Shown: positions 11,332-19,524, counted from the stretch's first letter. The stretch is DNA of 27,553 nucleotides from Clostridiales bacterium (GCA_004555705.1 SFHI01000038.1:1-27553); one strand, 5' to 3'. Notes: generated from the sequence alone by a model not told the origin. Program-made: numbers and translations.

Positions 11332-11360
11332 ATTATAGCGGGTAAGGGAGAAATTATCAA
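11332..11360 (-). promoter_or_regulatory. Near-consensus sigma-A promoter of hprK operon
   Basis: On the minus strand, -35 TTGATA (11355-11360), 17-nt spacer, perfect -10 TATAAT (11332-11337), 37 nt before the ATG. Confidence 0.88.
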
Positions 11361-11394
11361 CCTATATTTGATTTATTCCGGAACGGAGGGAGGC

Positions 11395-11579
11395 AAAGTA
11401 AATTGTTGTTTACAGTTTTCAAACACCTTGCGTTGTTACCGTAGGGGCGGCTATTAGCCGCCCGAAACGTTACGGCTTTTGAGCATTTTCGGATAAAATG
11501 GACATTTCCGTAGTCGTCAGCAAAGCGGGCGGATAATATCCGCCCCTACGGTGATACTGCTGTAAACAACAATTTATCG
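11395..11579. repeat. MITE-like element E (core class 2)
   Basis: Terminal repeats TAAATTGTTGTTTA (11399-11412) and TAAACAACAATTTA (11563-11576). The core lacks the class-1 arms. It has two inverted arms, ACCGTAGGGGCGG...CCGCCCG and CGGGCGG...CCGCCCCTACGGT, each with its own hairpin: GGCGGCTA-T-TAGCCGCC on the left and GGCGGATA-A-TATCCGCC on the right. It is the inverse-orientation relative of copy H. Confidence 0.88.
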
Positions 11580-11629
11580 CCGCGGTTCCGGGGGGCGGAT
11601 AAAAAAACGGATTTTTTGTAAAATAACGC

Positions 11630-11658
11630 TTGCTTTTTTTAAAAATGTTTGGTATGAT
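11630..11658 (+). promoter_or_regulatory. Sigma-A promoter of rpmB
   Basis: -35 TTGCTT (11630-11635), 17-nt A/T-rich spacer, -10 TATGAT (11653-11658). The leader to the rpmB ATG is about 55 nt. No L28-specific RNA structure was recognised. Confidence 0.78.
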
Positions 11659-11719
11659 ATCAAAGCGCCTGCAAGAGGCGTAATTCATTGAGTGATCATT
11701 CAGATGGGAGGTGCAATGA

Positions 11720-11908
11720 ATGGCGAAGTGTGATTTTTGTGGCAAGGGCGTGACCTTTGGTATTAAGGTTTCCCACTCCCACAGACGTTCCAATCGTGCC
11801 TGGAAGCCCAATGTGAAGCGGGTCAAGGCTGTCGTTAACGGAACTCCCTGCCATGTGTACGCTTGTACCAGATGCCTCCGTTCCAACAAGGTGGAAAGAG
11901 CCATCTGA
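11720..11908 (+). CDS. rpmB: 50S ribosomal protein L28
   Basis: 62 aa, complete. The sequence opens MAKCDFCGKGVTFGIKVSHS and has VKAVVNGTPCHVYACTRCLR near the C-terminus. The two CxxC pairs (C4/C7 and the pair in ACTRC) mark the zinc-binding C+ form. It is a structural protein of the large ribosomal subunit. ATG 11720 follows GGGAGGTG. It is monocistronic, with its own promoter and terminator, as is common in Firmicutes. Confidence 0.97.
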   Translation: MAKCDFCGKGVTFGIKVSHSHRRSNRAWKPNVKRVKAVVNGTPCHVYACTRCLRSNKVERAI

Positions 11909-11926
11909 TTTCCCTGGCTGATAATT

Positions 11927-11953
11927 ACGCTGCCGATTCCGGCAGCGTTTTTA
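11927..11953 (+). terminator. Rho-independent terminator of rpmB
   Basis: Stem ACGCTGCCG / CGGCAGCGT with loop ATTC, followed by TTTTTATTATTTTT, 18 nt past the rpmB stop. Confidence 0.92.
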
Positions 11954-11993
11954 TTATTTTTGGGCCGCTGCCATAAAAAAGAAAATTTCCCCC

Positions 11994-12022
11994 TTGACAA
12001 ATCCGATTGCCAGGGGTATAAT
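11994..12022 (+). promoter_or_regulatory. Consensus sigma-A promoter of cysK
   Basis: Perfect TTGACA (11994-11999), 17-nt spacer, perfect TATAAT (12017-12022). The leader of about 70 nt shows no riboswitch or T-box that I recognise. The strength suggests high expression, regulated if at all by a repressor. Confidence 0.9.
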
Positions 12023-12099
12023 CCCATCATTACTACCGGAAAGATAGGAATTAAACACGAGAGTGATTCATATACAATTTGGATTGGGAGGAATTGACC

Positions 12100-12923
12100 A
12101 TGGCAAAGATTTACGCAACTGCGGATGAACTGATCGGGGGCACCCCGCTGCTGGAGCTGACCCATCTGGAAAAGGAACTGGGCCTGAAGGCCAGAGTGCT
12201 GGCGAAGCTGGAATACCTGAACCCCGCTGGTTCCGTGAAGGATCGGATTGCCAAGGCGATGATTGACGACGCGGAGGCCACCGGGAAGCTGAAGCCCGGC
12301 TCCGTGATCATTGAGCCCACCTCCGGAAATACCGGCATCGGTCTGGCCGCCGTGGCTGCCGCCCGGGGCTACCGGATCATCATTGTCATGCCGGAAACCA
12401 TGTCCGTGGAGCGCCGCCAGCTGATGAAGGCCTACGGCGCGGAGCTGGTGCTCTCCGAGGGCGCCAAGGGCATGAAGGGCGCCATTATGCCGATACCGAC
12501 GGACAGGTGGATATTTTCGTAGCGGGCGTTGGCACCGGCGGAACCATTACCGGCGTGGGCGAATACCTGAAGTCCCAGAAGCCCGGGGTGAAGGTGGTGG
12601 CCGTGGAGCCCGCCTCCTCCGCAGTGCTGTCCACGGGCAAGGCAGGCCCCCACAAGATTCAGGGCATCGGCGCGGGCTTTGTTCCCGAGGTACTGAACAC
12701 CGCGGTCTATGACGAGATCATCCCCGTGACCAACGAGGACGCCTTCGCCACCGGCAAGCTGGTGGGGAAGAAGGAGGGCGTGCTGGTGGGAATCTCCTCC
12801 GGAGCCGCCACCTGGGCAGCCATTGAGCTGGCAAAGCGGCCGGAAAACGAGGGAAAGACCATCGTAGCGCTTCTGCCGGATACCGGAGACCGGTACCTGT
12901 CCACCCCGCTGTTTGCGGAGTGA
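12100..12923 (+). pseudogene. cysK: Cysteine synthase A (O-acetylserine sulfhydrylase), broken by internal deletion and frameshift
   Basis: PLP enzyme making cysteine from O-acetylserine and sulfide. Frame 1 (from ATG 12100, after GGGAGG) gives the N-terminal half: LIGGTPLLEL, the PLP lysine motif NPAGSVKDRIA, and PTSGNTGIGLA, up to EGAKGMKGAI at about 12486. Normal enzymes continue with some 35-40 residues (the PGQF-NPAN-TTGPEIW region) before DTDGQVDIFVAGVGTGGTITG. Here the DTDGQVDIF block starts at 12492 in another frame, which then runs intact to the TGA at 12921-12923, including GISSGAA and LLPDTGDRYLST. The combined length is about 275 codons against the usual 305-310, and the frame shift means 3n+1 nt were lost. 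The first frame ends 12 residues later. The promoter is still perfect and both halves show no other decay, so the lesion is recent or an assembly artefact. Confidence 0.88.
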
Positions 12924-12959
12924 GCGTTGAAAAAACTGCCCCGGGATAGGAATCCTTCA

Positions 12960-13093
12960 GAAGGATAAATTGTTGTTTAGAATTGACAATTGACAATTAA
13001 CAATTGACAATTAAGGAATCCCTACGGGATGAAATTAAAACATTTATAAGCGAAAACGTGCTGGCGAAGCCGCTAAACAACAATTTACCGTTC
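12960..13093. repeat. MITE-like element F (core class 3)
   Basis: Terminal repeats TAAATTGTTGTTTA (12966-12979) and TAAACAACAATTTA (13074-13087). The core has neither the class-1 nor the class-2 hairpins. It holds tandem AATTGACAATT/AATTAACAATT units (about 12981-13014), followed by GGAATCCCTACGGGATG. The right end (GGCGAAGCCGCTAAACAACA) is shared with copy I. It lies between the convergent cysK and U32 genes. Confidence 0.83.
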
Positions 13094-13123
13094 TTCCGCG
13101 TTTAAACTTTCGGCCGAATAAAG

Positions 13124-13164
13124 AAAACCGATGAACCGCGTTTTGTGTGCGGTTCATCGGTTTT
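13124..13164 (-). terminator. Terminator of the tmk-mltG-U32 operon
   Basis: A 16-bp stem (AAAACCGATGAACCGC with its complement) adjoins the U32 stop codon. On the minus strand it is followed by TTTTCTTTATT. It can also act on plus-strand transcripts from cysK. Confidence 0.88.
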
Positions 13165-14297
13165 TTATTTCGCGGAGAGATCCACCGCCCGGCGGAGGAG
13201 GGTGCAGGGGGGAACCGGCTTCGGGAGGCGGAGGGTGAAGCGCATCTGGGGGGTGCGGGGCTCCGGCAGGGGAGCGCCGCTTTCATCCCGGAGGTCCTCC
13301 GCGGTGAAGGGGAAGGGGCGAAGGTCCGGGCCCACGGCCTCCAGAGCATCGCCCTGGCGGAACTTGTTGTTCAGGCTGCACAGAGCCAATCCGGTTTCGT
13401 CGCAGCTTTCCACTTTTGCCACGATCTGCCAGGAGCGGATGTAGCGGGAATCCTGGGTGTACTGCCCCGGCTGTCCGTAATAGAAGCCGGTGGAATAGAC
13501 CCGGTGGGAAACGTGCTCGGTTTCGTCCTGCCAGACGGGGTCCGGCTGCCGTCCCGCGAAAACGTCGTCAATGCAGTGCCGGTAGGCTCCGGTGACGATG
13601 GCGGCATAGTAGGCGGATTTGGCCCGGCCCTCGATCTTGATGCAGTCCACCCCGGCGTCCATCAGGTCACCCAGGTGGTCGATCATGCACATATCCCGGG
13701 AGTTGAGAATGTAGGTGCCCTGTTCGTCCTCAAAGACGGGGAAGAACTCTCCCGGGCGCTTCTCCTCCATCAGGGCGTAGCGGTAGCGGCAGGGCTGGGC
13801 GCATTCCCCCCGGTTGGAATCCCGGCCGGTCATATAGTTGCTCAGCAGGCACCTTCCGGAGTAGCTGACGCACATGGCCCCGTGTCCGAAGGTTTCTATT
13901 TCCAGTTCCGGGGAGGTTTTCTGCCGGATGACGCGGATTTCCTCCAGGCTCAGCTCCCGGGCCAGCACCACCCGCTGGGCGCCCAGGTCAAACCAGGCCT
14001 GGGCGCAGGCGTAGTTGGCCACGGACTGCTGGGTGGAGATGTGCCGCTGGCAGCGGGGGGCGTATTTAGATCGACCTCGCCGCTGCGGGGCATGGTATTG
14101 ACGGTGACGTGGACCTTTACCCCGTGGTCGTGGGCAAAGCCCACCGCTTTCGGCAGCTCCTCCGGGGTGAAATTTCCCGCGAAGGAGCGCATCCCAAAGC
14201 TGGTCAGGCCCAGGTACACCGCGTCCGCCCCGTAGAGCACGCTCATTTTGAGCTTTTCCATATCCCCGGCGGGGCTCAGCAGTTCCAGTTTCTTCAT
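13165..14297 (-). pseudogene. U32 family peptidase (TrhP-like tRNA hydroxylation protein), broken by internal deletion and frameshift
   Basis: The N-terminal frame starts at ATG 14297, 1 nt after mltG, with GGGAG upstream. It reads MKKLELLSPAGDMEKLKMS, GADAVYLGLTSFGMRSFAGNF and VTVNTMPRSGEVD. The frame then changes near 14068-14073, and the rest follows from YAPRCQRHISTQQSVANYA to the TAA at 13165. The cysteine cluster is present (SGRCLLSNY, then GECAQPCRYRY), as is DCIKIEGRAKSAYY. Between VD and YAP intact homologues carry about 25-30 further residues (the ALIVADLG region). The shift again implies loss of 3n+1 nt. Members of this group take part in 5-hydroxyuridine formation at the tRNA wobble position; placement beside mltG matches the Bacillus yrrL...yrrN-yrrO order. 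It is the last gene of the tmk operon. Confidence 0.87.
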
Positions 14298-14298
14298 A

Positions 14299-15795
14299 TC
14301 ATTCTCCCAGGGACGCGATGAACGCCTGGTGCTCCTCATAGGTCTTGGAGAAGTGGTGGGCTCCCGCGGCGGGGTCCAGCACATAGTAATAGTAGGGGGT
14401 GTCGCTGGGCTCCAGGGCCGCTTTCAGGCTGGCAAGGCCCGGGTTGGAGATGGGGCCGGGGGTCAGTCCCGTATGGGTACGGGTGTTGTAGGGGCTGTCC
14501 ACCTGCAGGTCCTCGGCGGTCAAATCCGTCTTGCCGCCCAGGGCGTAGACGATGGAGGCGTCGATGCCCAGGTAGGCGGGGTTGTCCCCCCACCGGAACA
14601 GACGGTTGTAGATCACCGAGGCGATGGTGTAGCCTTCCTCGGCGCTGGCGGTTTCCTTCTCAATCAGGGAGGCCACGATGACCACATCCCGGAGGCTGAG
14701 CTGGTGGGCATCGATATACTCCTGGCTCCGGCCGTCGGAGCGCATCATATTGGAAATGGTTTCGTTCAGGGTGGGGAGAAGGTCCCGCATCTCCTGGGTG
14801 AAGCGGTTGTCGAAGTTGTTCAGCATCTTCTGCAGGACGTTGCGGGGGGTGTCGTTGGTGTAGAATTGGTAGGTATCCGGGAACAGGAAGCCCTCCAGGC
14901 TGTTCTCCTGGCCCCGCTCCACACCCTCCAGGAACCAGTAGTCGTCCAGCTCCCCGGTGGCGGCGTAGGCAGACAGGTCCTTCACGGTACAGACCTTGTT
15001 CTCCTCCAGCAGGGCAAAAATCTGGCGGCAGCTGTAGCCCTCGGGGATCATGATCTCCACAACCTTCCGGGTGGAGCTGGGGGACATCATCTTCACCAGA
15101 GCGTGGTAGTCGTAGCGGGTGTTCAGGTCCCAGATGCCCGGGCGAATCTCCCCCTCGTCCACGGCCAGACTGGCGTAGAGCTTGAAGAGGCCCGGGTAGC
15201 GGATCAGGTTCGCCTTGTGGAGCTTGGCGGCGATATCGTCAATGGTGTCGGTTTCGTAGATGGTGATGGTGACGCTCTTGTCCTCCCGGCCGAAGGCCAG
15301 CACGTCCGCCGCGCAGACCCACAGCATCCGACCCAGGGTCACGCCGATGGCCACGGTGATGGCCAGCCAGATGACCGTTGCCAGAATGTTGGGGATGCCC
15401 AGCAGACCCTCCCCCTTCTTCCGGCGGGGACGGCCCTTGCGGACGGGCCGCTCCGGGGCGGGCTTGCGCTGCCGGACAGGGGGCTCTTCGGGCTCCGGCA
15501 GGGGTTCGGGCTCCTGTGGCTCAGCGGATGGTTCGTCCAGAAGCTGGTTAAGCTCCATCAGCTCCTGATCCAGATGGTCCGCATCCTCCTCCGGGGGGAA
15601 TTCCGCGGGAAGAAGGACCTCTGCTCCGGGCTCTTCGGAGGGGTATTCCTCATCGGAAAGCGGGGTTTCCTGCTCCGCTTCCCCGTCGTCGAGGGACTCC
15701 CCGTCTAAAGGAAGAAGCGAATCCTCCGGGAAAAGGGCAGAATCCTCCCCCTGCTCCGGGGGATAGAAGTCCTCCGGGAATTGCTTAAAGTCCAT
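14299..15795 (-). CDS. mltG: Endolytic transglycosylase MltG (YceG-like) with long acidic N-terminal tail
   Basis: 498 aa. The membrane-bound lytic transglycosylase cleaves nascent glycan strands and sets their length. Residues 1-105 form a Glu/Asp/Pro-rich cytoplasmic tail, longer than in E. coli MltG (340 aa). A basic patch at 107-128 precedes one transmembrane helix at about 137-160, and then the extracellular LysM-like and YceG domains. Catalytic-region motifs are LEGFLFPDTYQF (with the expected catalytic Glu), IVASLIEKETA, and SPYNTRTHTGLTPGPISNPG. ATG 15795 has GAGGAGG just upstream. It lies 12 nt after the DJ-1 gene and 1 nt before the U32 gene. The acidic tail suggests protein interaction, which is inference. 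Confidence 0.93.
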   Translation of the reverse strand: MDFKQFPEDFYPPEQGEDSALFPEDSLLPLDGESLDDGEAEQETPLSDEEYPSEEPGAEVLLPAEFPPEEDADHLDQELMELNQLLDEPSAEPQEPEPLPEPEEPPVRQRKPAPERPVRKGRPRRKKGEGLLGIPNILATVIWLAITVAIGVTLGRMLWVCAADVLAFGREDKSVTITIYETDTIDDIAAKLHKANLIRYPGLFKLYASLAVDEGEIRPGIWDLNTRYDYHALVKMMSPSSTRKVVEIMIPEGYSCRQIFALLEENKVCTVKDLSAYAATGELDDYWFLEGVERGQENSLEGFLFPDTYQFYTNDTPRNVLQKMLNNFDNRFTQEMRDLLPTLNETISNMMRSDGRSQEYIDAHQLSLRDVVIVASLIEKETASAEEGYTIASVIYNRLFRWGDNPAYLGIDASIVYALGGKTDLTAEDLQVDSPYNTRTHTGLTPGPISNPGLASLKAALEPSDTPYYYYVLDPAAGAHHFSKTYEEHQAFIASLGE

Positions 15796-15807
15796 ATTGG
15801 CTCCTCC

Positions 15808-16350
15808 TCAGCGGATGACAATCTGCGCTGCCACGGTGTCTGCGGCCTCCCGGCCCTTCAGGGCGGCCACCAGCTCCAGGCCGAAGGGGATGGCGCAGCC
15901 CGCGGAGGTTCCGGTAATCAGCTTTCCGCTGCGGACAACAGCGGCACCCGCCACCGGTTTCGCGCTGCCCATCTGGGCCTCGCAGCCGGGGAAGCAGGTG
16001 GTCTCCAGACCGTCGGTGATGTGCAGGTCCGCCAGCACCGTGGGTCCGGCGCAGATGGCGGCCACAAATTTGCCGTTCTCCCAGGCAAAGCGCAGAGCCT
16101 GCAGTGCCTCGGGGCAGGCCCGGGCGGAGGCGACGCCCCCCAGCCCGCCAGGGAGAATGATCATGTCCAGATTGGTCAGGTCCATTTCACCCACGGTCAG
16201 GTCGGCCTCCACGGGAATCCCGTGGCTGCCCCGGATGATTTTTCCGTTCAGGCCCACGGTGAGGGCCTCCACGCCCGCCCGGCGCAGAAGGTCCAGGGGG
16301 GCCACGGCCTCGGTTTCCTCAAAGCCGGTTCCAAGCAGCATATATACCAT
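15808..16350 (-). CDS. DJ-1/PfpI family protein
   Basis: 180 aa, a complete single-domain flavodoxin-like protein. The nucleophile elbow AAICAGPTVLA gives Cys100, and the conserved acid lies in GFEETEA (11-15). LDMIILPGG and KPVAGAAVVRSGKLITGTSAGCA fit the DJ-1 (YajL/ThiJ) branch. Family activities include glyoxalase/deglycase and chaperone functions; which applies is unknown. ATG 16350 has GGAGG 8 nt upstream and starts 3 nt after the tmk stop, so it is cotranscribed. Its product is probably cytosolic. Confidence 0.9.
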   Translation of the reverse strand: MVYMLLGTGFEETEAVAPLDLLRRAGVEALTVGLNGKIIRGSHGIPVEADLTVGEMDLTNLDMIILPGGLGGVASARACPEALQALRFAWENGKFVAAICAGPTVLADLHITDGLETTCFPGCEAQMGSAKPVAGAAVVRSGKLITGTSAGCAIPFGLELVAALKGREAADTVAAQIVIR

Positions 16351-16353
16351 AAT

Positions 16354-17022
16354 TCAGTCCTCCAAACAGTGCCGCACATGGCGGTAGATTTCTTCGTGAA
16401 TGTCCTCAATGGACCGCATTTTTCCGTCCCGGACGCAGGAAATCACGGTCCAGCCGTAGTAGTCCGCCGCGAGAGCGCCCATCCGGCGGCAGGTGGCGAG
16501 GTAAGCCGTGTCCTGCTCGTGGATGTCCGCCTGGGTGTGGGTGTTCTGCTCCCGGGCCCGGAGCAGCTTCTCCGTAAAGTCCGTGGGCACGTCCAGGTAC
16601 AGCGTCAGATCCGGCCGGGGCAGCCCCAGGTGGTCGTATTCAAATTCATAGAGCCATTTGAGAAAGCTCTGCCGGGAATCCTCAGGCTCCTTGCTGGCCT
16701 GGTGTACGGCGTTGGAGGTGGTGTAGCGGTCGGAAATCACCAGTCCGCCTCCGTTGTAATATTCCCCCCACACCTTCTTGAAGGAGGCATAGCGGTCCAC
16801 GGCATAGAATGCGGAGGCCGCGTAGGCGTTCACATCGGCGGGATGGCTGCCGAATTCGCCCCCCAGGTACATCCGGATCAGGGCGGAGCTGGGTTCGGAA
16901 TACTGAGGGAACACGATCTGCCGGAACTCCCGGCCCTCCCGGCTCAGCCGCTGGGTCAGCAGCTTAAACTGGGTGGACTTCCCGGAGCCGTCGGTGCCCT
17001 CGATTACAATTAATTTGCCCAT
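16354..17022 (-). CDS. tmk: Thymidylate kinase-like dTMP kinase
   Basis: 222 aa. It phosphorylates dTMP to dTDP in dTTP synthesis. The P-loop GTDGSGKST is at residues 9-17. A DR[YF] motif occurs in VISDRYTTSN, and TLYLDVPTDFTEKLL is the strand before the lid. The sequence RAREQNTHTQADIHEQD in the lid region is longer and more polar than in standard TMK, so a related deoxynucleoside monophosphate kinase is possible, though TMK is the simplest call. ATG 17022 follows GGAGGAA. It is the first gene of tmk - DJ-1 - mltG - U32, with a promoter 56-84 nt upstream. Confidence 0.88.
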   Translation of the reverse strand: MGKLIVIEGTDGSGKSTQFKLLTQRLSREGREFRQIVFPQYSEPSSALIRMYLGGEFGSHPADVNAYAASAFYAVDRYASFKKVWGEYYNGGGLVISDRYTTSNAVHQASKEPEDSRQSFLKWLYEFEYDHLGLPRPDLTLYLDVPTDFTEKLLRAREQNTHTQADIHEQDTAYLATCRRMGALAADYYGWTVISCVRDGKMRSIEDIHEEIYRHVRHCLED

Positions 17023-17077
17023 GGTATGGTTCCTCCAGAGAATCAGGATATGCGTTCCTCACGGCATACTCTTAGGT

Positions 17078-17106
17078 AATATACCACATTTGCGGGGGAT
17101 TGTCCA
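17078..17106 (-). promoter_or_regulatory. Sigma-A promoter of the tmk operon
   Basis: On the minus strand, -35 TGGACA (17101-17106), 17-nt spacer, -10 TATATT (17078-17083) preceded by TGG. Confidence 0.72.
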
Positions 17107-17140
17107 CTCCTTCCCGGATTTTTTCGGATTGGGGGGGGAG

Positions 17141-17325
17141 AAAGGTAAATTGTTGTTTGAAATTTTCTAACGCATTGCGTTTTCACCGTAGGGGCGGATA
17201 TTATCCGCCCGAAACGTTCCAGTTTTTGAGTATTACCGGTAAACGTGAGTGCTACCGATGCGGTAAGGTTGCGGGCGGATAATATCCGCCCCTACAGTGG
17301 TATTGCCGTAAACAACAATTTACCT
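17141..17325. repeat. MITE-like element G (core class 2)
   Basis: Terminal repeats TAAATTGTTGTTTG (17146-17159) and TAAACAACAATTTA (17309-17322). The core arms each carry the hairpin GGCGGATA-x-TATCCGCC, bounded by CCGTAGGGG and CCCCTACAG. Orientation is the same as copy E. It lies between the tmk promoter and the helicase promoter. Confidence 0.87.
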
Positions 17326-17365
17326 CAGGACGGATAGGCATTTTCCGGGAAATATGGGTTGGTGG

Positions 17366-17394
17366 TTGCAAAGAGACGAAAAGAATGGTAAAAT
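17366..17394 (+). promoter_or_regulatory. Sigma-A promoter of the DEAD-box gene
   Basis: -35 TTGCAA (17366-17371), 17-nt spacer, -10 TAAAAT (17389-17394), 32 nt before the ATG. Confidence 0.72.
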
Positions 17395-17426
17395 AGCAGA
17401 AAGATCAGAAAAGGACGTAATCAAAT

Positions 17427-18553
17427 ATGGAAGAGACAATTACCTTTGAAAGCCTGGGGCTGTCCCAGGAGATGCTGAAGGCCCTGGAGAAAAAGGGCTA
17501 CGGCTATCCCACCACCATTCAGGCCCTGGCCATTCCCCACTTTATGCAGTGGAAAGATGTAATCGCCAAGGCCCCCACCGGCACCGGCAAGACCTTCGCC
17601 TTCGGAATCCCCATGATCGAGCATGTGGATTCCTCTCTGGAAGAGGTTCAGGGTCTGATTCTGGCTCCTACCCGGGAGCTGGCCATCCAGATCGGCGACG
17701 AGCTGCGGGGACTGCTGACCTACTACCAGGGCATCCGGGTGGCGGTGCTCTACGGCGGTGCGGGCATCGGCGGCCAGATCAAGCAGCTGGAGCGCAAACC
17801 CCAGATCGTGGTAGCCACCCCCGGACGGCTGATGGATCACTACAACCGGAAAACCATCCGCCTGGACAAGGTTCAGACCGTGGTCCTGGACGAGGCTGAC
17901 CGGATGCTGGACGCCTGTTTTCCGCTACCATCTCCCAGGAGGTCATGACCGTGTCCTGGATGTACCAGCGGGACGAAGTGGAGATCACCGTGGAGCCCAA
18001 GCAGGAGGACCGGCCGGACATCGACCAGTTCAGCCTCACCTGCACCCCCCTGCAGAAGGCGGAAACCACCCTGCGGCTGATCCGCAGCCAGGGCTTCGAG
18101 CGGGTGATGATTTTCTGCAACACCAAGCATATGTGCCAGCGGCTCTGCGACGAGTACCAGCGGGCGGGCCTGGACTGCGACTGCATCCACGGCGACATCC
18201 GCCAGAGCCAGCGGGAAAAGACCATGCAGCGCTACCGGGAGGGGAAGCTGGCCGTTCTCATTGCCACGGACGTGGCCTCCCGGGGCATTGATGTGGACGA
18301 CGTGGACTGCGTCATCAACTACGACATCCCCGAGGAGAACGAATACTACGTCCACCGCATCGGGCGGACCGGCCGGGCTAAGAAAAAGGGTGTGGCCTGG
18401 AGCATTGTGAGCAACTTCCCGGAGAAGGCCAAGCTGGACGAAATCTGCAAATTCTGCAATTTCACCATTGCCCCCATGGTATTGGGGGAGGACAATACCC
18501 TCACCCCCGAGGAGGTCAAGGCGCCTCCCGCCCCCAAAAGGAGATTCCGTTGA
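17427..18553 (+). pseudogene. DEAD-box ATP-dependent RNA helicase, broken by internal deletion and frameshift
   Basis: Frame 1 from ATG 17427 carries the Q motif region (TFESLGL...YPTTIQALAIP), motif I APTGTGKT, PTRELA, ATPGRL and motif II DEAD (VLDEADRMLD). At about 17913-17918 the frame changes. The second frame resumes at motif III (FSATISQEVM) and runs through VMIFCNTKHMCQRLC, ATDVASRGIDVDDVD and YVHRIGRTGRA to the TGA at 18551-18553. Homologues have about 20-25 residues between MLD and FSAT (the GF...L region) that are missing here. Again 3n+1 nt must be gone. All other helicase motifs are intact, so the damage is one event. An unbroken product would be a short helicase without a C-terminal RNA-binding extension, acting in RNA folding or ribosome assembly. 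As it stands frame 1 stops near 17948. Confidence 0.88.
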
Positions 18554-19470
18554 ATCCCCGGGAGCGGGGCTTCCTGCTGCTGACCAGCCACTTGGGAAAC
18601 CCGGAGCGGAAAGTGCTGACGATGGCCCAGCTTCGGAATCTGGCCGGTCGAATTCAGGGAATGGAGCCCCCTGAGGAGGAGCGGCCCCTGACCGTCACTG
18701 ATCTGGAGGCGCTGGGGTATGGGCCAGAAATGGCCGGGAGAATTCTGGCGCTGCTGGGGGAGGAAGAACTGCTGGAGCGTTATCTGCTCCGGGGCAGGCG
18801 CACGGACTGTATCCCCGTCACCAGGGTCAGTGAACACTATCCTATTATCGTGCGGCAGCGGCTGGGACTGGACAGCCCCGGGTGCCTGTGGGTGAAAGGG
18901 GACCCGGCGCTGCTGGAGGCCCCCGGAATCGCTCTGGTGGGCAGTCGGGAGCTGCGGCCGGAGAACGGGGCGTTTGCCCGGGAGGTGGGCCGCCAGGCGG
19001 CGGTTCAGGGCCTTGTGCTGGTTTCCGGAAACGCCCGGGGGGCTGACCGGACTGCCCAGGAGGCCTGCCTGGAGGCGGGGGGAAGGGTGGTCAGCATCGT
19101 GGCCGACGAGTTGGAGCGGTGCCCCCTGCACAGCCGTGTGACCTACGTCAGTGAGGACGGGTTCGACCTGGGGTTCTCTGCCCAGCGGGCCCTCAGCCGC
19201 AACCGGGTGATTCACGCCCTGGGGCGGATGGTATTCGTGGCCCAGGCCCGGCTGGGACGGGGCGGAACTTGGGACGGCGTGACCCGGAACCTTCGTCTGA
19301 ATCTCAGCAGCGTGGCCTGCTTCCGGGACGGAAGCGACGCCATGCAGGAGCTGGAACAGATGGGGGCATTTCTGGTGGGGGCAGAGGACCTTCGGGACCT
19401 GAGCGCCCTGGTGCAGAGCGCCCAAAGTATCACCCTCCCCGGCTGGGAGAAGAACAGCGAAAATATGTAA
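18550..19470 (+). CDS. DprA-like SLOG-domain protein
   Basis: 306 aa. The middle and C-terminal part matches the DprA/Smf Rossmann-like fold: IALVGSREL, then LVSGNARGADRTAQEACLEAGG, then ALSRNRVIHALGRMVFVAQA, corresponding to the GSR, SG-A-G-D-AH and F-RNRIIA-LS blocks. The usual GID..AH is GADRTAQ here, and the C-terminal winged helix of classical DprA is not evident, so this is a divergent paralogue rather than certain DprA. DprA binds ssDNA and loads RecA in transformation; SLOG domains more widely bind nucleotides. The start is TTG 18550, overlapping the helicase stop (TTGA), with AAGGAGA 6 nt upstream. Translation is therefore probably coupled to the helicase, which is frameshifted here. 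Confidence 0.8.
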   Translation: MNPRERGFLLLTSHLGNPERKVLTMAQLRNLAGRIQGMEPPEEERPLTVTDLEALGYGPEMAGRILALLGEEELLERYLLRGRRTDCIPVTRVSEHYPIIVRQRLGLDSPGCLWVKGDPALLEAPGIALVGSRELRPENGAFAREVGRQAAVQGLVLVSGNARGADRTAQEACLEAGGRVVSIVADELERCPLHSRVTYVSEDGFDLGFSAQRALSRNRVIHALGRMVFVAQARLGRGGTWDGVTRNLRLNLSSVACFRDGSDAMQELEQMGAFLVGAEDLRDLSALVQSAQSITLPGWEKNSENM

Positions 19471-19499
19471 CCCACCCGCTGGGAAGCGGGTGGGTTTTC
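19469..19499 (+). terminator. Terminator after the DprA-like gene
   Basis: Stem AACCCACCCGC / GCGGGTGGGTT with loop TGGGAA, then TTT, overlapping the TAA stop codon. Confidence 0.9.
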
Positions 19500-19524
19500 T
19501 GCTGACAGTTCCTGCGCCCTGTTG

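Noticed and set aside
11399..11576. Repeats as simple rho-independent terminators
   Set aside because: The hairpins lack T tracts, occur in both orientations, often sit beside separate good terminators, and have matched inverted ends. They may still affect transcription.
12029..12099. Riboswitch or T-box in the cysK leader
   Set aside because: Only about 70 nt, with no specifier/antiterminator motif or terminator stem that I can recognise.
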